Origin: 43-108 sp001915545
GTDB lineage: Bacteria > Bacteroidota > Bacteroidia > Bacteroidales > Bacteroidaceae
Reading direction: 5' to 3'
NCBI GenBank assembly: GCA_902491215.1
Contig: CABUGV010000003.1
Location: forward strand, 62,001-126,000
DNA length: 64,000 nucleotides
In this document: in pieces, positions 45,501 to 54,901 of the stretch
How the letters are laid out: each line of letters starts with the position of its first letter
Numbering within the stretch: position 1 is the stretch's first letter
The notes under the pieces: generated by a model
What the model saw: only the letters and a program-made list of their open reading frames with translations
What the model was told of the DNA's origin: nothing
The model's database searches: none
Translations under genes and position numbers: made by a program

Positions 45501-46082
45501 ATGGCTGCTGAGTCCTGTTCCTGCTGCAGGAGAGTACGGCTGTATGGTGTAGCCCTTGTAGAGGAGATTCTTCTTGTAGAGTTCCTTGAGCAGATACCAG
45601 AGTGTTTCTATATATTTGTTGTCGTATGTGATGTACGGATGCTCAAGGTCGACCCAATATCCCATCTTGTGGCTGAGGTCAGTCCACTCAGATGTGTACA
45701 TCATCACGTTCTTGCGGCATCTTTGGTTGTAGTCCTCGATAGAAATAGTTTTGCCGATGTCCTCTTTTGTTATGCCGAGTTCTTTTTCCACACCAAGTTC
45801 AACAGGAAGTCCGTGTGTGTCCCATCCGGCCTTTCTGTTTACCTGAAAACCTTTCATAGTCTTGAAACGGCAGAAAACATCCTTGATTGAGCGTGCCATT
45901 ACATGGTGTATGCCCGGATGTCCGTTTGCCGATGGCGGTCCTTCGAAGAATATAAATGATGGACAGCCTTCTCTTTCTGTGATGCTCTTGTGGAATACAT
46001 CTTCGTTATCCCACTCTTTCAGTACTTCCTTGTTTACTTCAGACAAGTTGAATTTAGTACGTTCTGCAAATTTTTTTGCCAT
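42531..46082 (-). CDS. ileS: Isoleucyl-tRNA synthetase
   Basis: 1183 residues. The class I motifs are PPSANGHPGIHHV (HIGH) near residue 50 and KMSKRLGN near 730. An editing domain lies between them (SRYWGTPLPIW and LAWTTTPWTLPSN are visible). The long C-terminal extension of about 150 residues is of the type annotated DUF5915 in Bacteroidota. It charges tRNA-Ile and edits valine. No dksA/traR-family gene lies between it and lspA. Confidence 0.97.
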   Translation of the reverse strand: MAKKFAERTKFNLSEVNKEVLKEWDNEDVFHKSITEREGCPSFIFFEGPPSANGHPGIHHVMARSIKDVFCRFKTMKGFQVNRKAGWDTHGLPVELGVEKELGITKEDIGKTISIEDYNQRCRKNVMMYTSEWTDLSHKMGYWVDLEHPYITYDNKYIETLWYLLKELYKKNLLYKGYTIQPYSPAAGTGLSSHELNQPGCYRDVKDTTVTAQFKIIDPKPEMAQWGTPCFLAWTTTPWTLPSNTALCVGPKIDYVAVQTYNPYNDSPITAVMAKSRLSAYLNPEGENMPLDAYKHGEKVIPYKIVGEYVGTDLVGMHYEQLMPWVKPLEKVDDNAAAFVKKFAEENTDKCFTCGHDTFASLESKAFRVIPGDYVTTEDGTGIVHIAPTFGADDAKVAKASEIPSLFMINKSGETRPMVDLSGKYYLLSDCDDNFVKSCVNVEAYKKHEGDYVKNAYDPKFNKDGKYDEKEAQKAEDLNIVICMEMKMAGEAYKIEKHVHNYPHCWRTDKPVLYYPLDSWFIRSTACKDRMVELNKTINWKPESTGTGRFGKWLENLNDWNLSRSRYWGTPLPIWRNKETREEICIGSVEELYNEIEKAVAAGVMESNPLKDKGFVPGDYSQENYDKIDLHRPYVDNIKLVSATGNVLQRETDLIDVWFDSGAMPYAQIHYPFENKKAFDEKKVYPADFIAEGVDQTRGWFFTLHAISTMVFDSVAYKAVISNGLVLDKNGMKMSKRLGNAVDPFGAIEKFGSDGVRWYMITNSQPWDDLRFDEAGVADVSRTFFGKLFQTYSFFTMYANVDGFTYSEPDVPINERPEIDRWILSELNTLVKNVNESFEEYEPTKAGRLIQTFVIDNMSNWYVRLNRKRFWVSSMSKDKISAYQTLYTCLETVAKLIAPIAPFYADRLYMDLINTTGRDNVKSVHLSRFPEFKEELCDKELEQRMTLAQQITSMVLSLRKKEKIIVRQPLQCISIPYTDNVQKERIESMKQLILDEVNVKELKFVEGEGMLVKKVKCNFRVMGKKFGKMMKAVADAVAAMEQAQIAELEKNQSINLIAGGQEVTVEASDVDIISEDIPGWTVANEGTLTVALDIEITDELKNEGFAREIVKRIQAIRKDSGLEITDRIKVEISNVPALSEAINGYKEYICVQVLANELNVCDNVEGTEVDFEDFKANIKIEKA

Positions 46083-46197
46083 CTTTATTTTGTTTTATCT
46101 TATTTTCTGTCTACGGCCTTCCTTATTTTCATGACAAATACAGGTCTGCATATTGTGCAGGCCTGTACTTTTGTTTTGTCTGTTCCGGCCTTTGTGC

Positions 46198-46659
46198 TTA
46201 TACAAGTTTTATGTTGTCGATGCACTGTTCCTTGCCGCAGTAGTGGCATTTCAGTATGCCGTGTTCTTTGTCTACTACATTGAATACAGTCTTCATAGGC
46301 TCGTTGTTTGTGATGCAGACAGGGTTTGCGCATTTCACAACGTTTGTAAGTGAATCTGGAAGCTTGATTTCCTTCTTCTCTACAACCTCGTAATCCTTTA
46401 TTATGTTGAGCCTTACGTTTGGACATACAACAGAAAGTCTGCTGATTTCCTCATCTGTGAAGAATCGGCCCGAAACCTTTATAAGTCCTTTCTTCCCGAT
46501 TTTTTTGCTGGTGAAGTTGTTTCCTATGGTTACGGATTCTTCGCACTTGTCCAGATGCAGAAGTGATACGACCGTAAATAATTTTTCTGTTGGTATATGG
46601 TCAATCACAGTACCGTTCTCAAGTGCTGTGACCTGCAGATCTTTTCTCTTCTCTTTCAT
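46198..46659 (-). CDS. pyrI: Aspartate carbamoyltransferase regulatory chain
   Basis: 153 residues. The N-terminal nucleotide-binding domain has LQVTALENGTVIDHIP. The C-terminal zinc domain has Cys pairs in VKCANPVC and LKCHYCGKEQC. It confers feedback control on PyrB in pyrimidine synthesis. It lies 80 bases downstream of pyrB and is probably cotranscribed with it. Confidence 0.96.
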   Translation of the reverse strand: MKEKRKDLQVTALENGTVIDHIPTEKLFTVVSLLHLDKCEESVTIGNNFTSKKIGKKGLIKVSGRFFTDEEISRLSVVCPNVRLNIIKDYEVVEKKEIKLPDSLTNVVKCANPVCITNNEPMKTVFNVVDKEHGILKCHYCGKEQCIDNIKLV

Positions 46660-46739
46660 CTTGATATTCAGTTTTGAGTTTAGAAAATTTATTTATATTA
46701 AACAGATACACAGAATGTTGAGTGCTCTGACTTGAATTG

Positions 46740-47687
46740 TTACTCAATGATTGTCTTGTCGTTTTTGATATCATCGAGCGTAATTCCAAGCACATCGCAG
46801 ATGAGTGCCTGTCTTGCATACAGACCGTTGCGTGCCTGTTCGAAATAGTATGCATGTTTTGATTCGTCCACATCATATTCTATTTCGTTTACGCGTGGCA
46901 GCGGGTGAAGAATCTTCATGTTGTCACGGCATTTTGTAAGCATGTCTGCGCGGAGAATGTAAGCGTCTTTCACGCGCTCATACTCCATGAGATCAGTAAA
47001 TCTTTCGCGCTGCACACGTGTCATGTACAAAATGTCGGCATCAGCAATGGTGTCCTCTGTGAAGTCGTTCTGTTCAATATATTTTATATTGTTAATCTTG
47101 CAGTATATCTTGTATTCCTCCGGCATTTCCAATTCTTTAGGAGCTATGAAATGGAATGTAGGATTGTACTTTCTCATAGACATCAGCAATGAATGCACTG
47201 TTCTTCCGTATTTGAGGTCTCCAACCATGTATATGTTCAGGTTTTCGAGTGTGCCCTGAGTCTTGTAGATAGAATACAGGTCAAGCATTGTCTGCGAAGG
47301 GTGGAGGTTCGATCCGTCTCCAGCGTTGATAATAGGGATGTCTGTCACTTCGCTGGCATATTGTGCGGCGCCTTCCAGCTTGTGTCTCATGACAATGACG
47401 TCGGCATAATTGCTGACCATTTTGATGGTATCTTTCAGCGTTTCTCCTTTTGATGAACTGGTAGCCTTCGGATCGGAGAATCCTATTACTCTTGCTCCGA
47501 GTCTGTTTGCCGCAGTCTCAAAGCTGAGTCGTGTTCTTGTAGACGGCTCGAAAAAGAGTGTTGCAACTACTTTGCCTTCCAGAGTTTTTCTGTTTGGTCT
47601 TTTCTCGAATTCAGCGGCCATGTCCAGGAGATATTGGATCTTTTCTCTTGAATAGTCTGCTATTGATACAATGCTTCTGTTTCCCAT
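46740..47687 (-). CDS. pyrB: Aspartate carbamoyltransferase catalytic chain
   Basis: 315 residues from MGNRSIVSIADYS; a longer frame adds 24 residues without counterpart. Carbamoyl-phosphate-binding FEPSTRTRLSFE and the domain motif HPLPRVNEI are intact. It catalyses the first committed step of pyrimidine synthesis and forms a complex with PyrI, encoded next to it. Confidence 0.97.
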   Translation of the reverse strand: MGNRSIVSIADYSREKIQYLLDMAAEFEKRPNRKTLEGKVVATLFFEPSTRTRLSFETAANRLGARVIGFSDPKATSSSKGETLKDTIKMVSNYADVIVMRHKLEGAAQYASEVTDIPIINAGDGSNLHPSQTMLDLYSIYKTQGTLENLNIYMVGDLKYGRTVHSLLMSMRKYNPTFHFIAPKELEMPEEYKIYCKINNIKYIEQNDFTEDTIADADILYMTRVQRERFTDLMEYERVKDAYILRADMLTKCRDNMKILHPLPRVNEIEYDVDESKHAYYFEQARNGLYARQALICDVLGITLDDIKNDKTIIE

Positions 47688-47865
47688 ATTTTGGCTCAAA
47701 TAATGTGGTTGTTTATTTGAAATGCAAATATACAGATTTCTCAAAAAAATATGAAACATTTAGCTCGATTGCTTTCTGTTTCTATTCGCATCTTCAAAGT
47801 CTAGCGTATGTACCTTTGTTTTTGATATGTTCAGGTGCTTAATGTCGGTATTAAGGTAAATCTAT

Positions 47866-47908
47866 AAAAAAAGCCATGCCGGATTGTGTCCGACATGGCA
47901 TCTTTTTT
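47866..47908 (-). terminator. Terminator of rpsP
   Basis: AAAAAAGCCATGCCGG is followed by CCGACATGGC and a T-run: a GCCATG...CATGGC stem with one internal mismatch, just beyond the rpsP stop. Confidence 0.8.
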
Positions 47909-47939
47909 ATCCTTCAGTATTTTTCTGATGGATTTTCCA

Positions 47940-48467
47940 TTAAGCTTCAGCTGGTGCTTCTTCAGCAGCTTCTTCTGTCTGAGCTGCTTCAGCCTTTGCT
48001 GCTTCTGCAGCGGCCTTCTTTTCAGCAACCTTCTTTGCTATTTCTTCATTTGTCTTCTTTTCAGAAGCTATACGTGCTTCGTAAGCAGCCTTCTTGTCTG
48101 AAGCCAATTTCTCAGAAACAGCGTTGAGCTTGTTCTGCTTTTCAGTCTTCCAAGCATTGAACTTAGCTTCTGCAGTAGCTTCGTCGAAAGCGCCTTTTTT
48201 TACACCTCCAAGAAGGTGCTTCTTCATGTATACGCCTTCAGATGAAAGAATGTTGCGTGCTGTGTCTGTAGGCTGTGCTCCTGCCAATACCCAGTGAAGT
48301 GCACGTTCAAAGTTCAAATCAATTGTTGAAGGATTTGTGTTCGGATTGTAAGTACCGATTTTTTCAATAAAGCGACCATCACGTGGTGCTCTTACGTCTG
48401 CTATCACGATCGAATAGAAAGCGTAGTTCTTACGTCCGTGACGCTGCAATCTGATTTTAGTTGCCAT
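47940..48467 (-). CDS. rpsP: 30S ribosomal protein S16 with long C-terminal tail
   Basis: 175 residues. The first about 80 residues are a normal S16 (ATKIRLQRHGRKNYAFY, RDGRFIEKIGTYNPN). The remaining about 95 form an Ala/Glu/Lys-rich, probably helical extension ending in a Glu-Ala-rich stretch. Extended S16 is familiar in Bacteroidota. It is alone, without the usual rimM-trmD neighbours of other phyla. Confidence 0.94.
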   Translation of the reverse strand: MATKIRLQRHGRKNYAFYSIVIADVRAPRDGRFIEKIGTYNPNTNPSTIDLNFERALHWVLAGAQPTDTARNILSSEGVYMKKHLLGGVKKGAFDEATAEAKFNAWKTEKQNKLNAVSEKLASDKKAAYEARIASEKKTNEEIAKKVAEKKAAAEAAKAEAAQTEEAAEEAPAEA

Positions 48468-48641
48468 TTTGTTTTGGTAAATTAAAGTTTATGATTTGAA
48501 TATGTCGCCATCTCGTGACGACGGCTGCAAAATTACGTAATTTGCATTAAATGACAAAGTTTTGTTGCGTGTTTTTTATCTTCAATATTGCTGTGAAACA
48601 GACTTTTGGACGCCTGTTGGATTTATTTGTTGTTTTTTTCT

Positions 48642-48649
48642 TATTTTTG
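48642..48649 (+). promoter_or_regulatory. Candidate -7 box of the TonB receptor gene
   Basis: TATTTTTG matches TAnnTTTG, about 80 bases before the start codon. A matching -33 element is weak. Confidence 0.4.
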
Positions 48650-48728
48650 CATAGTATTGTGATTGTTTATTGTGCTTTTAAACTTTTACAACCTTTACTG
48701 ACCTGCTAAACCTAAAAAACAGTTTGCA

Positions 48729-51122
48729 ATGAAAAGAATATTCATATTTGATAGAGCGGTTGCATTGATAGTCCTATTTTCGTGTTTTTTGTCTGCTGTA
48801 GCCGTAGACGGCTATAAAGTTAGTGGACGAGTTGTCGACAAGATTTCGCGCACTCCGGTTGTCTATGCCTTGGTTTCTGTAGTAGGAAGCAATGAAAGCA
48901 AAGCTTTTACCGATACTCTTGGAATGTTTGTAATAGAGAATGTTACACCAGGTGTGAAGCGCTTTTCAGTAGAATGTATGGGCTATAAGTCATTGGTGTC
49001 TTCGGAATATATAGTTTCTGCCAATCTTCCCTTCATAGAATTGGAAATAGAGGAAGACCCTTCTACCATAAGCGATATCACTGTGACGGCTTCATCGCTC
49101 AGACGTGATCGCGAAAGTCCGGTCAGCATGCAGATTATCGGTATAGGCGATATAGAGAAAAGTCCTGGAGGCAACAGAGATATTTCCAGAATTGTCCGCA
49201 ACAGTCCTGGTGTGGCTTTTTCTCCTGTCGGTTACCGCAACGACTTGATTGTACGAGGAGGCGGTCCGTCGGAAAACCGATTTTTCATGGACGGAATAGA
49301 GATTCCGAACATAAATCATTTTGCCACGCAGGGAGCTTCAGGAGGTCCGGTAAGCATACTCAAAGCCGATCTTGTCCGTGAGGTGCAGTTCTATACCGGT
49401 GTTTTCCCTGTAGATAAGGCAGGAGCTCTCAGTTCGGCCATGGACATCAGGCTTCGTGAAGGCAATCCCGACGGTTATGGCTTCAAGGCTACACTGGGAG
49501 CTTCTGAGGTTTCGTTGAGCGGCGACGGGCACATTGGTAAGAATACTACATACCTTTTTTCATTGCGCCAGTCTTATCTGCAGTTATTGTTCAAAATGCT
49601 CGGGTTGCCTTTTCTTCCTAACTTCATAGACGGACAGTTCAAGGTCAAGACACGCATAGACAAGTCCAACGAGGTTGAATTTCTCGGATTGGCAGGCATC
49701 GATGATATGAAGCTGAATACAGACGAAAAAGGTGAAGATGCGGAATACCTGCTCAGCTACCTGCCTCGCATAACACAGCAGACATTCACTGTTGGAACTG
49801 TTTACCGTCACTATTCAGAACATGGAGTACAGACTTTGTCACTTGGCTACAACTATCTCGGGAACCAGAACAAGAAATACTTCAACAATGATAAGTCCGA
49901 TCCGGCCAACCTTACTTTGGATTTAAGTTCGCGTGAACAGAAACTCACGTTGAGAGCAGAGAACAAATCATACGGTGAACGTTGGCGTCTTACCGAGGGC
50001 GTGGAAATGTTCTATTCCGATTATTATAACAGAACGCGTCAGAAGATTTACAATACAGATCCATCGCTGAACGATTATAGGACAAATCTAGGACTTTTTG
50101 GTGCGGCGCTTTATGCTTCAGCTCAGTACACATCGTCCGACGAACGTTTCAGGGCTACTTTAGGTTTGCGTACCGACGGTTCCGGGTATAGTTCGTCTTT
50201 ATCGCGCTTTTGGGAAAACATATCGCCAAATCTTTCTCTTTCATATATGTTTGTTCCGGAGTGGTCTGTCAATGCCGGTGCCGGAATATATCATCAGTTG
50301 CCGGCTCTTACTTCGCTGGGGTATAAAGATAATTCTGGAAGATATGTCAATAAAGGATTGCGCTATCAGCAGGTTGCAAATGTCAGTTTGGGAGTGTCGT
50401 GGAATCATGATGAACGTATAATGGCTACAGCAGAGGCTTTCTTCAAGAGCTATTCTCGTATGCCTTTATCGCTCACCGACAGCATTCCGCTTGCGTGCAA
50501 GGGCAACGATTATGGTGTTGTCGGCAATGAGGCCCTTGCGCCCGATGCTTCAGGTTTGGCATACGGAGTCGAAGCTTCTTTGAGGTGGCAGATACCAGAC
50601 CGTTTGACGCTGATATCAACTTTTACGTTTTATAGGAGCAAATTCAGAAACGGTCCTGATGAAAAATATTTCTCTTCTGCATGGGACAACAGATTCATAG
50701 GAAACATCTGCGGTACGTACGATTTTCCACACAATTGGAGCTTGGGTGCCAGATTGAGCGTCATAGGAGGTGCACCATACACGCCTTACGATGTCGACAA
50801 GTCGTCGCTTGTAGAAGCCTGGGATGCTCAAGGAAGACCGTACTACGATTATTCCCGTTACAATGAAGGCCGTCTCGATGCTTTCTGTCAGCTTGATTTG
50901 CGCGTCGACAAAAATTATTATTTCAAAGGGTGGTCTTTAGGCTTGTATGTTGATATACAGAATGTCACAGCAAGCGTACTTCATCAGCCGGATGTGCTTA
51001 TGAGCACCGGCGTAATTGAAAATCCGTCGGCACCGCTTTCCGAACAGAGATATAAAATGAAATACATTTCGCAGGACAGCGGTACGCTGCTTCCTTCGAT
51101 AGGTGTGACAGTACAGTTCTGA
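48729..51122 (+). CDS. TonB-dependent outer-membrane receptor
   Basis: 797 residues. A signal peptide (about 1-25) precedes a carboxypeptidase-regulatory-like beta domain (about 29-110: GYKVSGRVVDKISRTPVVYA), a plug (about 120-245: RNSPGVAFS, VRGGGPSENRFFMDGIEIPN) and a barrel ending in LPSIGVTVQF. It lacks the SusC-type length and no SusD gene is adjacent, so the ligand (metal chelate, vitamin or peptide) is not indicated. It is convergent with the TPR gene, only 29 bases apart. Confidence 0.9.
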   Translation: MKRIFIFDRAVALIVLFSCFLSAVAVDGYKVSGRVVDKISRTPVVYALVSVVGSNESKAFTDTLGMFVIENVTPGVKRFSVECMGYKSLVSSEYIVSANLPFIELEIEEDPSTISDITVTASSLRRDRESPVSMQIIGIGDIEKSPGGNRDISRIVRNSPGVAFSPVGYRNDLIVRGGGPSENRFFMDGIEIPNINHFATQGASGGPVSILKADLVREVQFYTGVFPVDKAGALSSAMDIRLREGNPDGYGFKATLGASEVSLSGDGHIGKNTTYLFSLRQSYLQLLFKMLGLPFLPNFIDGQFKVKTRIDKSNEVEFLGLAGIDDMKLNTDEKGEDAEYLLSYLPRITQQTFTVGTVYRHYSEHGVQTLSLGYNYLGNQNKKYFNNDKSDPANLTLDLSSREQKLTLRAENKSYGERWRLTEGVEMFYSDYYNRTRQKIYNTDPSLNDYRTNLGLFGAALYASAQYTSSDERFRATLGLRTDGSGYSSSLSRFWENISPNLSLSYMFVPEWSVNAGAGIYHQLPALTSLGYKDNSGRYVNKGLRYQQVANVSLGVSWNHDERIMATAEAFFKSYSRMPLSLTDSIPLACKGNDYGVVGNEALAPDASGLAYGVEASLRWQIPDRLTLISTFTFYRSKFRNGPDEKYFSSAWDNRFIGNICGTYDFPHNWSLGARLSVIGGAPYTPYDVDKSSLVEAWDAQGRPYYDYSRYNEGRLDAFCQLDLRVDKNYYFKGWSLGLYVDIQNVTASVLHQPDVLMSTGVIENPSAPLSEQRYKMKYISQDSGTLLPSIGVTVQF

Positions 51123-51151
51123 AATGTTTCGTGCATTTCAGAACTTCTTTT

Positions 51152-52624
51152 TCAGCTTTGTCTGTTCTTGCTGATAAGATAGTTGTAGTATTCCTCAGGC
51201 TTTATGCCCTTGAACATGTCGCCGAATATGCCCTTTAGAATATTCGGGCAGTTTTCGCAGGCTTCCTTCAGATACATGAGGAATTTTTCAGTGTTGTCCA
51301 TTTTTATCATGCATAATGCCAGATATGCATACGCTTCATCGCATCTGGGTTCGAATTCCCTGTAGAGCAGAAGGTTGTTGAGCAACGCTGATGCTTCATC
51401 ATACAATTCGCGCGCCATGAGCCGTGATGCCGCTGTTATGATGCATTTGGTGAATTTTCCAGAAATGCCGAAAGCCTTCATGCATACGCGTATCGCTTCG
51501 TCGGCACTGTCGCTTACGGTTGTAATTTCGCATTTGAGCTGCATGAACGATTCTTCGCTGTCTATGATGGAGCAAGCCTCGTCAATCTCTTTCACGGCGC
51601 CTGCCGTTTCTCCTTTAAGAAGCAGTGCGTTGGCTTTCTCATAGCATGCCCAAGCATACAGTTCCCTGTCCACTATGGTGCTGTCGTATGTCTCCTTGGC
51701 ACTTTCCATTATGTCAACGGCTTCATCGTATTTGCCGCATTCAACCAGACATATACCCATGTTGAGCAGGTGGCTTTTGTCTTTTGTTATGTCGGTATAC
51801 TTCTTGAAATATCTGTATGCCTCTTCATAATTGGTTTTGACAAACATGCACTGGGCTTTTGTCAGCAGTGCCATTGAGTCTTCCGGATCGATTGCAAGTG
51901 CAAATTCAGATGCTTCTTCCGCCTCGTCGGTCTTGTCTGTGAAAAGCAATGCTGTGGACAACGTGCTCCATCCACCTTTTATATATGGATTTGTGTCGAG
52001 TATCTTGGTGTACAGAGAAGCAAGTGTGCCGTACAGGCTGGCTTCCTTGCAGATGTCCACAAGTTCCATGTCGTTCGAGTCGCCGTTAAGCGGAGAATTT
52101 TTTTCAATATATTCCTCTATCCATCTTTCTGTTACCTTGATGCTTCCTGAAATTTCGTATATGGAGTTTATGACTCTTGCATACGCATCTTTCATGTCGT
52201 CCTTGTTTCCTTTCGATTCCGATTCTTCGATTTCAAGCCACTGCCTGAACAGGTCTTCCGCCTTTTGCATATTAGGCGGCATTTCTGTCAGTGCCAGCTG
52301 TCCGTTGATGAACAGCAAGTCCTGCTCTCCGCAACCAGCCTGTTCTTCTGCAATCTTTCGAGCTGTGTCGTAGTCGCCCTTGAATATGGCTATTCCGGCC
52401 TTGCTTATGTTGAGCAGCGGATCCCCGCGATGCATGGACAGTCCTCTTTCGATGGCTTTTTCTGATGCTTTCATGTCCTGTATGCTCATGTAATAGTCCG
52501 ATATATCGAGAAAATCATCTACATCCATATAAAGAGGAATGTTCTGTTTTTCCGACATCTCGTAGCTGGCCAGTGTGTCGCGGAACTCTGGTGAATTGAA
52601 GAAATCCTTGTCGTCTTCGGTCAT
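51152..52624 (-). CDS. Tetratricopeptide-repeat protein
   Basis: 490 residues, acidic, no signal peptide or membrane helix. It consists of repeated helix pairs with TPR spacing, clearest at YMSIQDMKASEKAIERGLS, ALLFTDKTDEAEEASEFALA, CMFVKTNYEEAYRYFKKY and ICLVECGKYDEAVDIMESA. It is probably a cytosolic scaffold. No enzymatic domain is visible. It lies downstream of glnS across a terminator. Confidence 0.82.
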   Translation of the reverse strand: MTEDDKDFFNSPEFRDTLASYEMSEKQNIPLYMDVDDFLDISDYYMSIQDMKASEKAIERGLSMHRGDPLLNISKAGIAIFKGDYDTARKIAEEQAGCGEQDLLFINGQLALTEMPPNMQKAEDLFRQWLEIEESESKGNKDDMKDAYARVINSIYEISGSIKVTERWIEEYIEKNSPLNGDSNDMELVDICKEASLYGTLASLYTKILDTNPYIKGGWSTLSTALLFTDKTDEAEEASEFALAIDPEDSMALLTKAQCMFVKTNYEEAYRYFKKYTDITKDKSHLLNMGICLVECGKYDEAVDIMESAKETYDSTIVDRELYAWACYEKANALLLKGETAGAVKEIDEACSIIDSEESFMQLKCEITTVSDSADEAIRVCMKAFGISGKFTKCIITAASRLMARELYDEASALLNNLLLYREFEPRCDEAYAYLALCMIKMDNTEKFLMYLKEACENCPNILKGIFGDMFKGIKPEEYYNYLISKNRQS

Positions 52625-52673
52625 CTTGTCAATAGTATCTTGGATAGTTGGGTCGTTTGTATATAATCATAAA

Positions 52674-52732
52674 AAGGAGATAAGTCTGCATTTAATGCCG
52701 TTTTGAGGCGCAAGGTGCAGACTTAGCTCCTT
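52674..52732 (-). terminator. Terminator of glnS
   Basis: AAGGAG and AAGTCTGCA (52674-52690) pair with TGCAGACTT and CTCCTT (52716-52732), separated by a 2-base internal loop. Confidence 0.78.
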
Positions 52733-52762
52733 ATTTTCATTGTCCTTCAGTAGGGTTAAGTG

Positions 52763-54466
52763 TCATTTCTTTGCTTTGGCCCAATTGTCTCTCAGTCCTA
52801 CTGTACGGTTGAAGATCATGTGATCAGACGTAGAGTCCTTGTCTGGAGTGAAGTAGCCCAGACGCTGGAACTGGAGATAGTCGAGCGGCTTGAACTCTGT
52901 GAGGTATTTTTCCACGTAGCATCCCGTCTTCACTTCGAGCGAGTTCGGGTTGAGCAAATCTCTGAAGTCGCGTTCGTCGGCCGAAGGATTCTCCACCATG
53001 AAGAGGCGGTCGTAGAGTCTTACTTCTGCCGGGAGGCAGTGGTTGCGGCTCAGCCAGTGGAGCGTAGCCTTCACCTTGCGGTTTGCGTCAGGCATTCCGC
53101 TCTTTGTGTTGGCATCGTATTCGCAGAATATTTCTTCCACATTGCCTTCAGCATCTTTCTTTATGCCTGTACACTTTATGATGTATGCGTTCTTCAGTCT
53201 CACTTCTCTTCCTACGCTGAGACGGTAGAAATTCTTAGGAGCATCTTCCATGAAGTCTTCGCGTTCGATCCACAGCTCGCGGCTGAACTCGATGTTGTGT
53301 TTCTTGCTCTGCGGATCCTCCGGATTGTCAATAGCCTCCATCTCTTCAACCTGTCCTTCAGGGTAGTTGGTGATAGTCAGCTTGACAGGGTTGAGCACGG
53401 CGCTTACACGTGTAGCTCTTGCGTTGAGGTCTTCTCTTACTGCAGCCTCGAGGAGTGCGAAGTCGTTGAGAGCTTCGTATTTTGTATATCCGATCATGTT
53501 GATGAACTTGCGGATAGATTCAGGGCTGTAGCCACGGCGTCTGAAACCGCAGATTGTCGGCATTCGTGGATCGTCCCAACCAGAAACGAGACCTTCTTTG
53601 ACGAGTGCAAGAAGCTTGCGCTTGCTCATCACTGTATATGTGAGGTTGAGTCGGTTGAACTCGATCTGACGCGGACGGTTGTCATTGAGATCCTTGCCCT
53701 CCTTGAGCTCGTCGATGAAGTAGTTGTAGAGCGGGCGGTGAACCTCGAACTCAAGAGTACAGATAGAGTGGGTTACACCTTCGAAATAGTCGCTCTGTCC
53801 GTGGGCAAAGTCGTACATAGGGTAGGCGTTCCACTTTGTACCTGTGCGGTGGTGGGGAGTCTTTATGATTCGGTAGATGATAGGGTCGCGGAAATGCATG
53901 TTCGGGCTTGTCATGTCGATTTTGGCTCTGAGCACCATCGATCCTTCCTCGAATTCGCCCTTGTTCATTCTTTCGAACAAATCCAGGCTCTCTTCAACCG
54001 GTCTGTTTCTGTACGGACTCTCCGTACCAGGCTGCTGAGGTGTTCCTCTCTGCTGTTCTATGATCTCTTTAGGCTGTTCGTCTATATAAGCTTTGCCTTC
54101 CTTTATGAGACGTACGGCAAAGTCCCAAAGCTGCTGGAAATAGTCGGAAGCATAGTATATGTTGCCCCATTTGAATCCGAGCCACTGAATGTCTTCCTTG
54201 ATGGCGTCTACATATTCAACGTCCTCTTTTGAAGGGTTTGTGTCGTCGAATCTGAGGTTGCACACACCGCCATGAGCTGCGGCGATGCCGAAGTCAATGC
54301 ATATTGCCTTGGCATGTCCTATGTGCAGGTAGCCGTTTGGTTCCGGCGGAAAACGTGTCTGTATTCTGCCTCCGTTCTTACCCTCTTGTAGATCTTTCAT
54401 CACTGCATCTTCTACGAAGTTGAGCGATTTCTTTTCTGTCTTTTCGTTTTTGGCTTCTTCAGTCAT
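52763..54466 (-). CDS. glnS: Glutaminyl-tRNA synthetase
   Basis: 567 residues. The class I motifs are PPEPNGYLHIGHAKAICIDF near residue 45 and VMSKRKL near 277, with the glutaminyl-specific CNLRFDDTNP after the first. The C-terminal anticodon-binding barrels are intact to KLGxF-like GYFTPDKDST. It charges tRNA-Gln directly. Confidence 0.96.
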   Translation of the reverse strand: MTEEAKNEKTEKKSLNFVEDAVMKDLQEGKNGGRIQTRFPPEPNGYLHIGHAKAICIDFGIAAAHGGVCNLRFDDTNPSKEDVEYVDAIKEDIQWLGFKWGNIYYASDYFQQLWDFAVRLIKEGKAYIDEQPKEIIEQQRGTPQQPGTESPYRNRPVEESLDLFERMNKGEFEEGSMVLRAKIDMTSPNMHFRDPIIYRIIKTPHHRTGTKWNAYPMYDFAHGQSDYFEGVTHSICTLEFEVHRPLYNYFIDELKEGKDLNDNRPRQIEFNRLNLTYTVMSKRKLLALVKEGLVSGWDDPRMPTICGFRRRGYSPESIRKFINMIGYTKYEALNDFALLEAAVREDLNARATRVSAVLNPVKLTITNYPEGQVEEMEAIDNPEDPQSKKHNIEFSRELWIEREDFMEDAPKNFYRLSVGREVRLKNAYIIKCTGIKKDAEGNVEEIFCEYDANTKSGMPDANRKVKATLHWLSRNHCLPAEVRLYDRLFMVENPSADERDFRDLLNPNSLEVKTGCYVEKYLTEFKPLDYLQFQRLGYFTPDKDSTSDHMIFNRTVGLRDNWAKAKK

Positions 54467-54686
54467 TTTCCGGTATTTTATTTGTTTGAATTTCTTTTTT
54501 TTGCTTTTGCTGTATCTGCTATTGACGCAGCATATATATATTATAAGGTATAATTTGCCTTAAATAACTTTTGCAAAAATACTAAAGTTTTTTGTATGTT
54601 ATTGCAGGGGTATGTATTTATTGGGGCTTTATGCCCATACTTTTTGTTGTTTTTGATGTGTTTCGCTAAAGAATTCAAATGCCTCC
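54467..54686. other. AT-rich intergenic stretch upstream of glnS
   Basis: No gene supported. A 35-codon open frame at 54596-54703 runs into the repeat and is probably chance. It should hold the glnS promoter; I could not place it. Confidence 0.45.
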
Positions 54687-54752
54687 GGGCGCTCACGCTG
54701 TAATTTTCTAGCGCTCGGAACGGACGCCGCGAGCGCCCGCAATTAGAATACT
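54687..54752. repeat. 22-bp-period repeats with a palindromic core, locus 2
   Basis: Three units start at 54687, 54709 and 54731, exactly 22 bp apart: GGGCGCTCACGC, TAGCGCTCGGAA and GAGCGCCCGCAA, with variable remainders. They match locus 1 at 28229-28316 in core, period and intergenic position. An 11-base word, TTCCGAGCGCT, occurs at locus 1 and, on the other strand, here. Confidence 0.65.
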
Positions 54753-54901
54753 GCTTGGATCAGTTTAAAACTGCACTATTAATTTACAGGTTAGATTTGT
54801 TGCAAACAAGGCTGATTATTGTATGGATTGGAATTTTTTTTACAGCTTTTATCACGATTTCATGCAAAAAAACTCTCATTTATGTTATTTGACATATAAA
54901 A

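Noticed and set aside
52760..54232. 490-codon open frame on the plus strand
   Set aside because: It is entirely antisense to glnS, whose motifs are intact; the frame exists because of codon bias.
54596..54703. 35-codon hydrophobic open frame
   Set aside because: It ends inside the 22-bp repeat and has no operon context; likely chance, though it looks like a small membrane protein.
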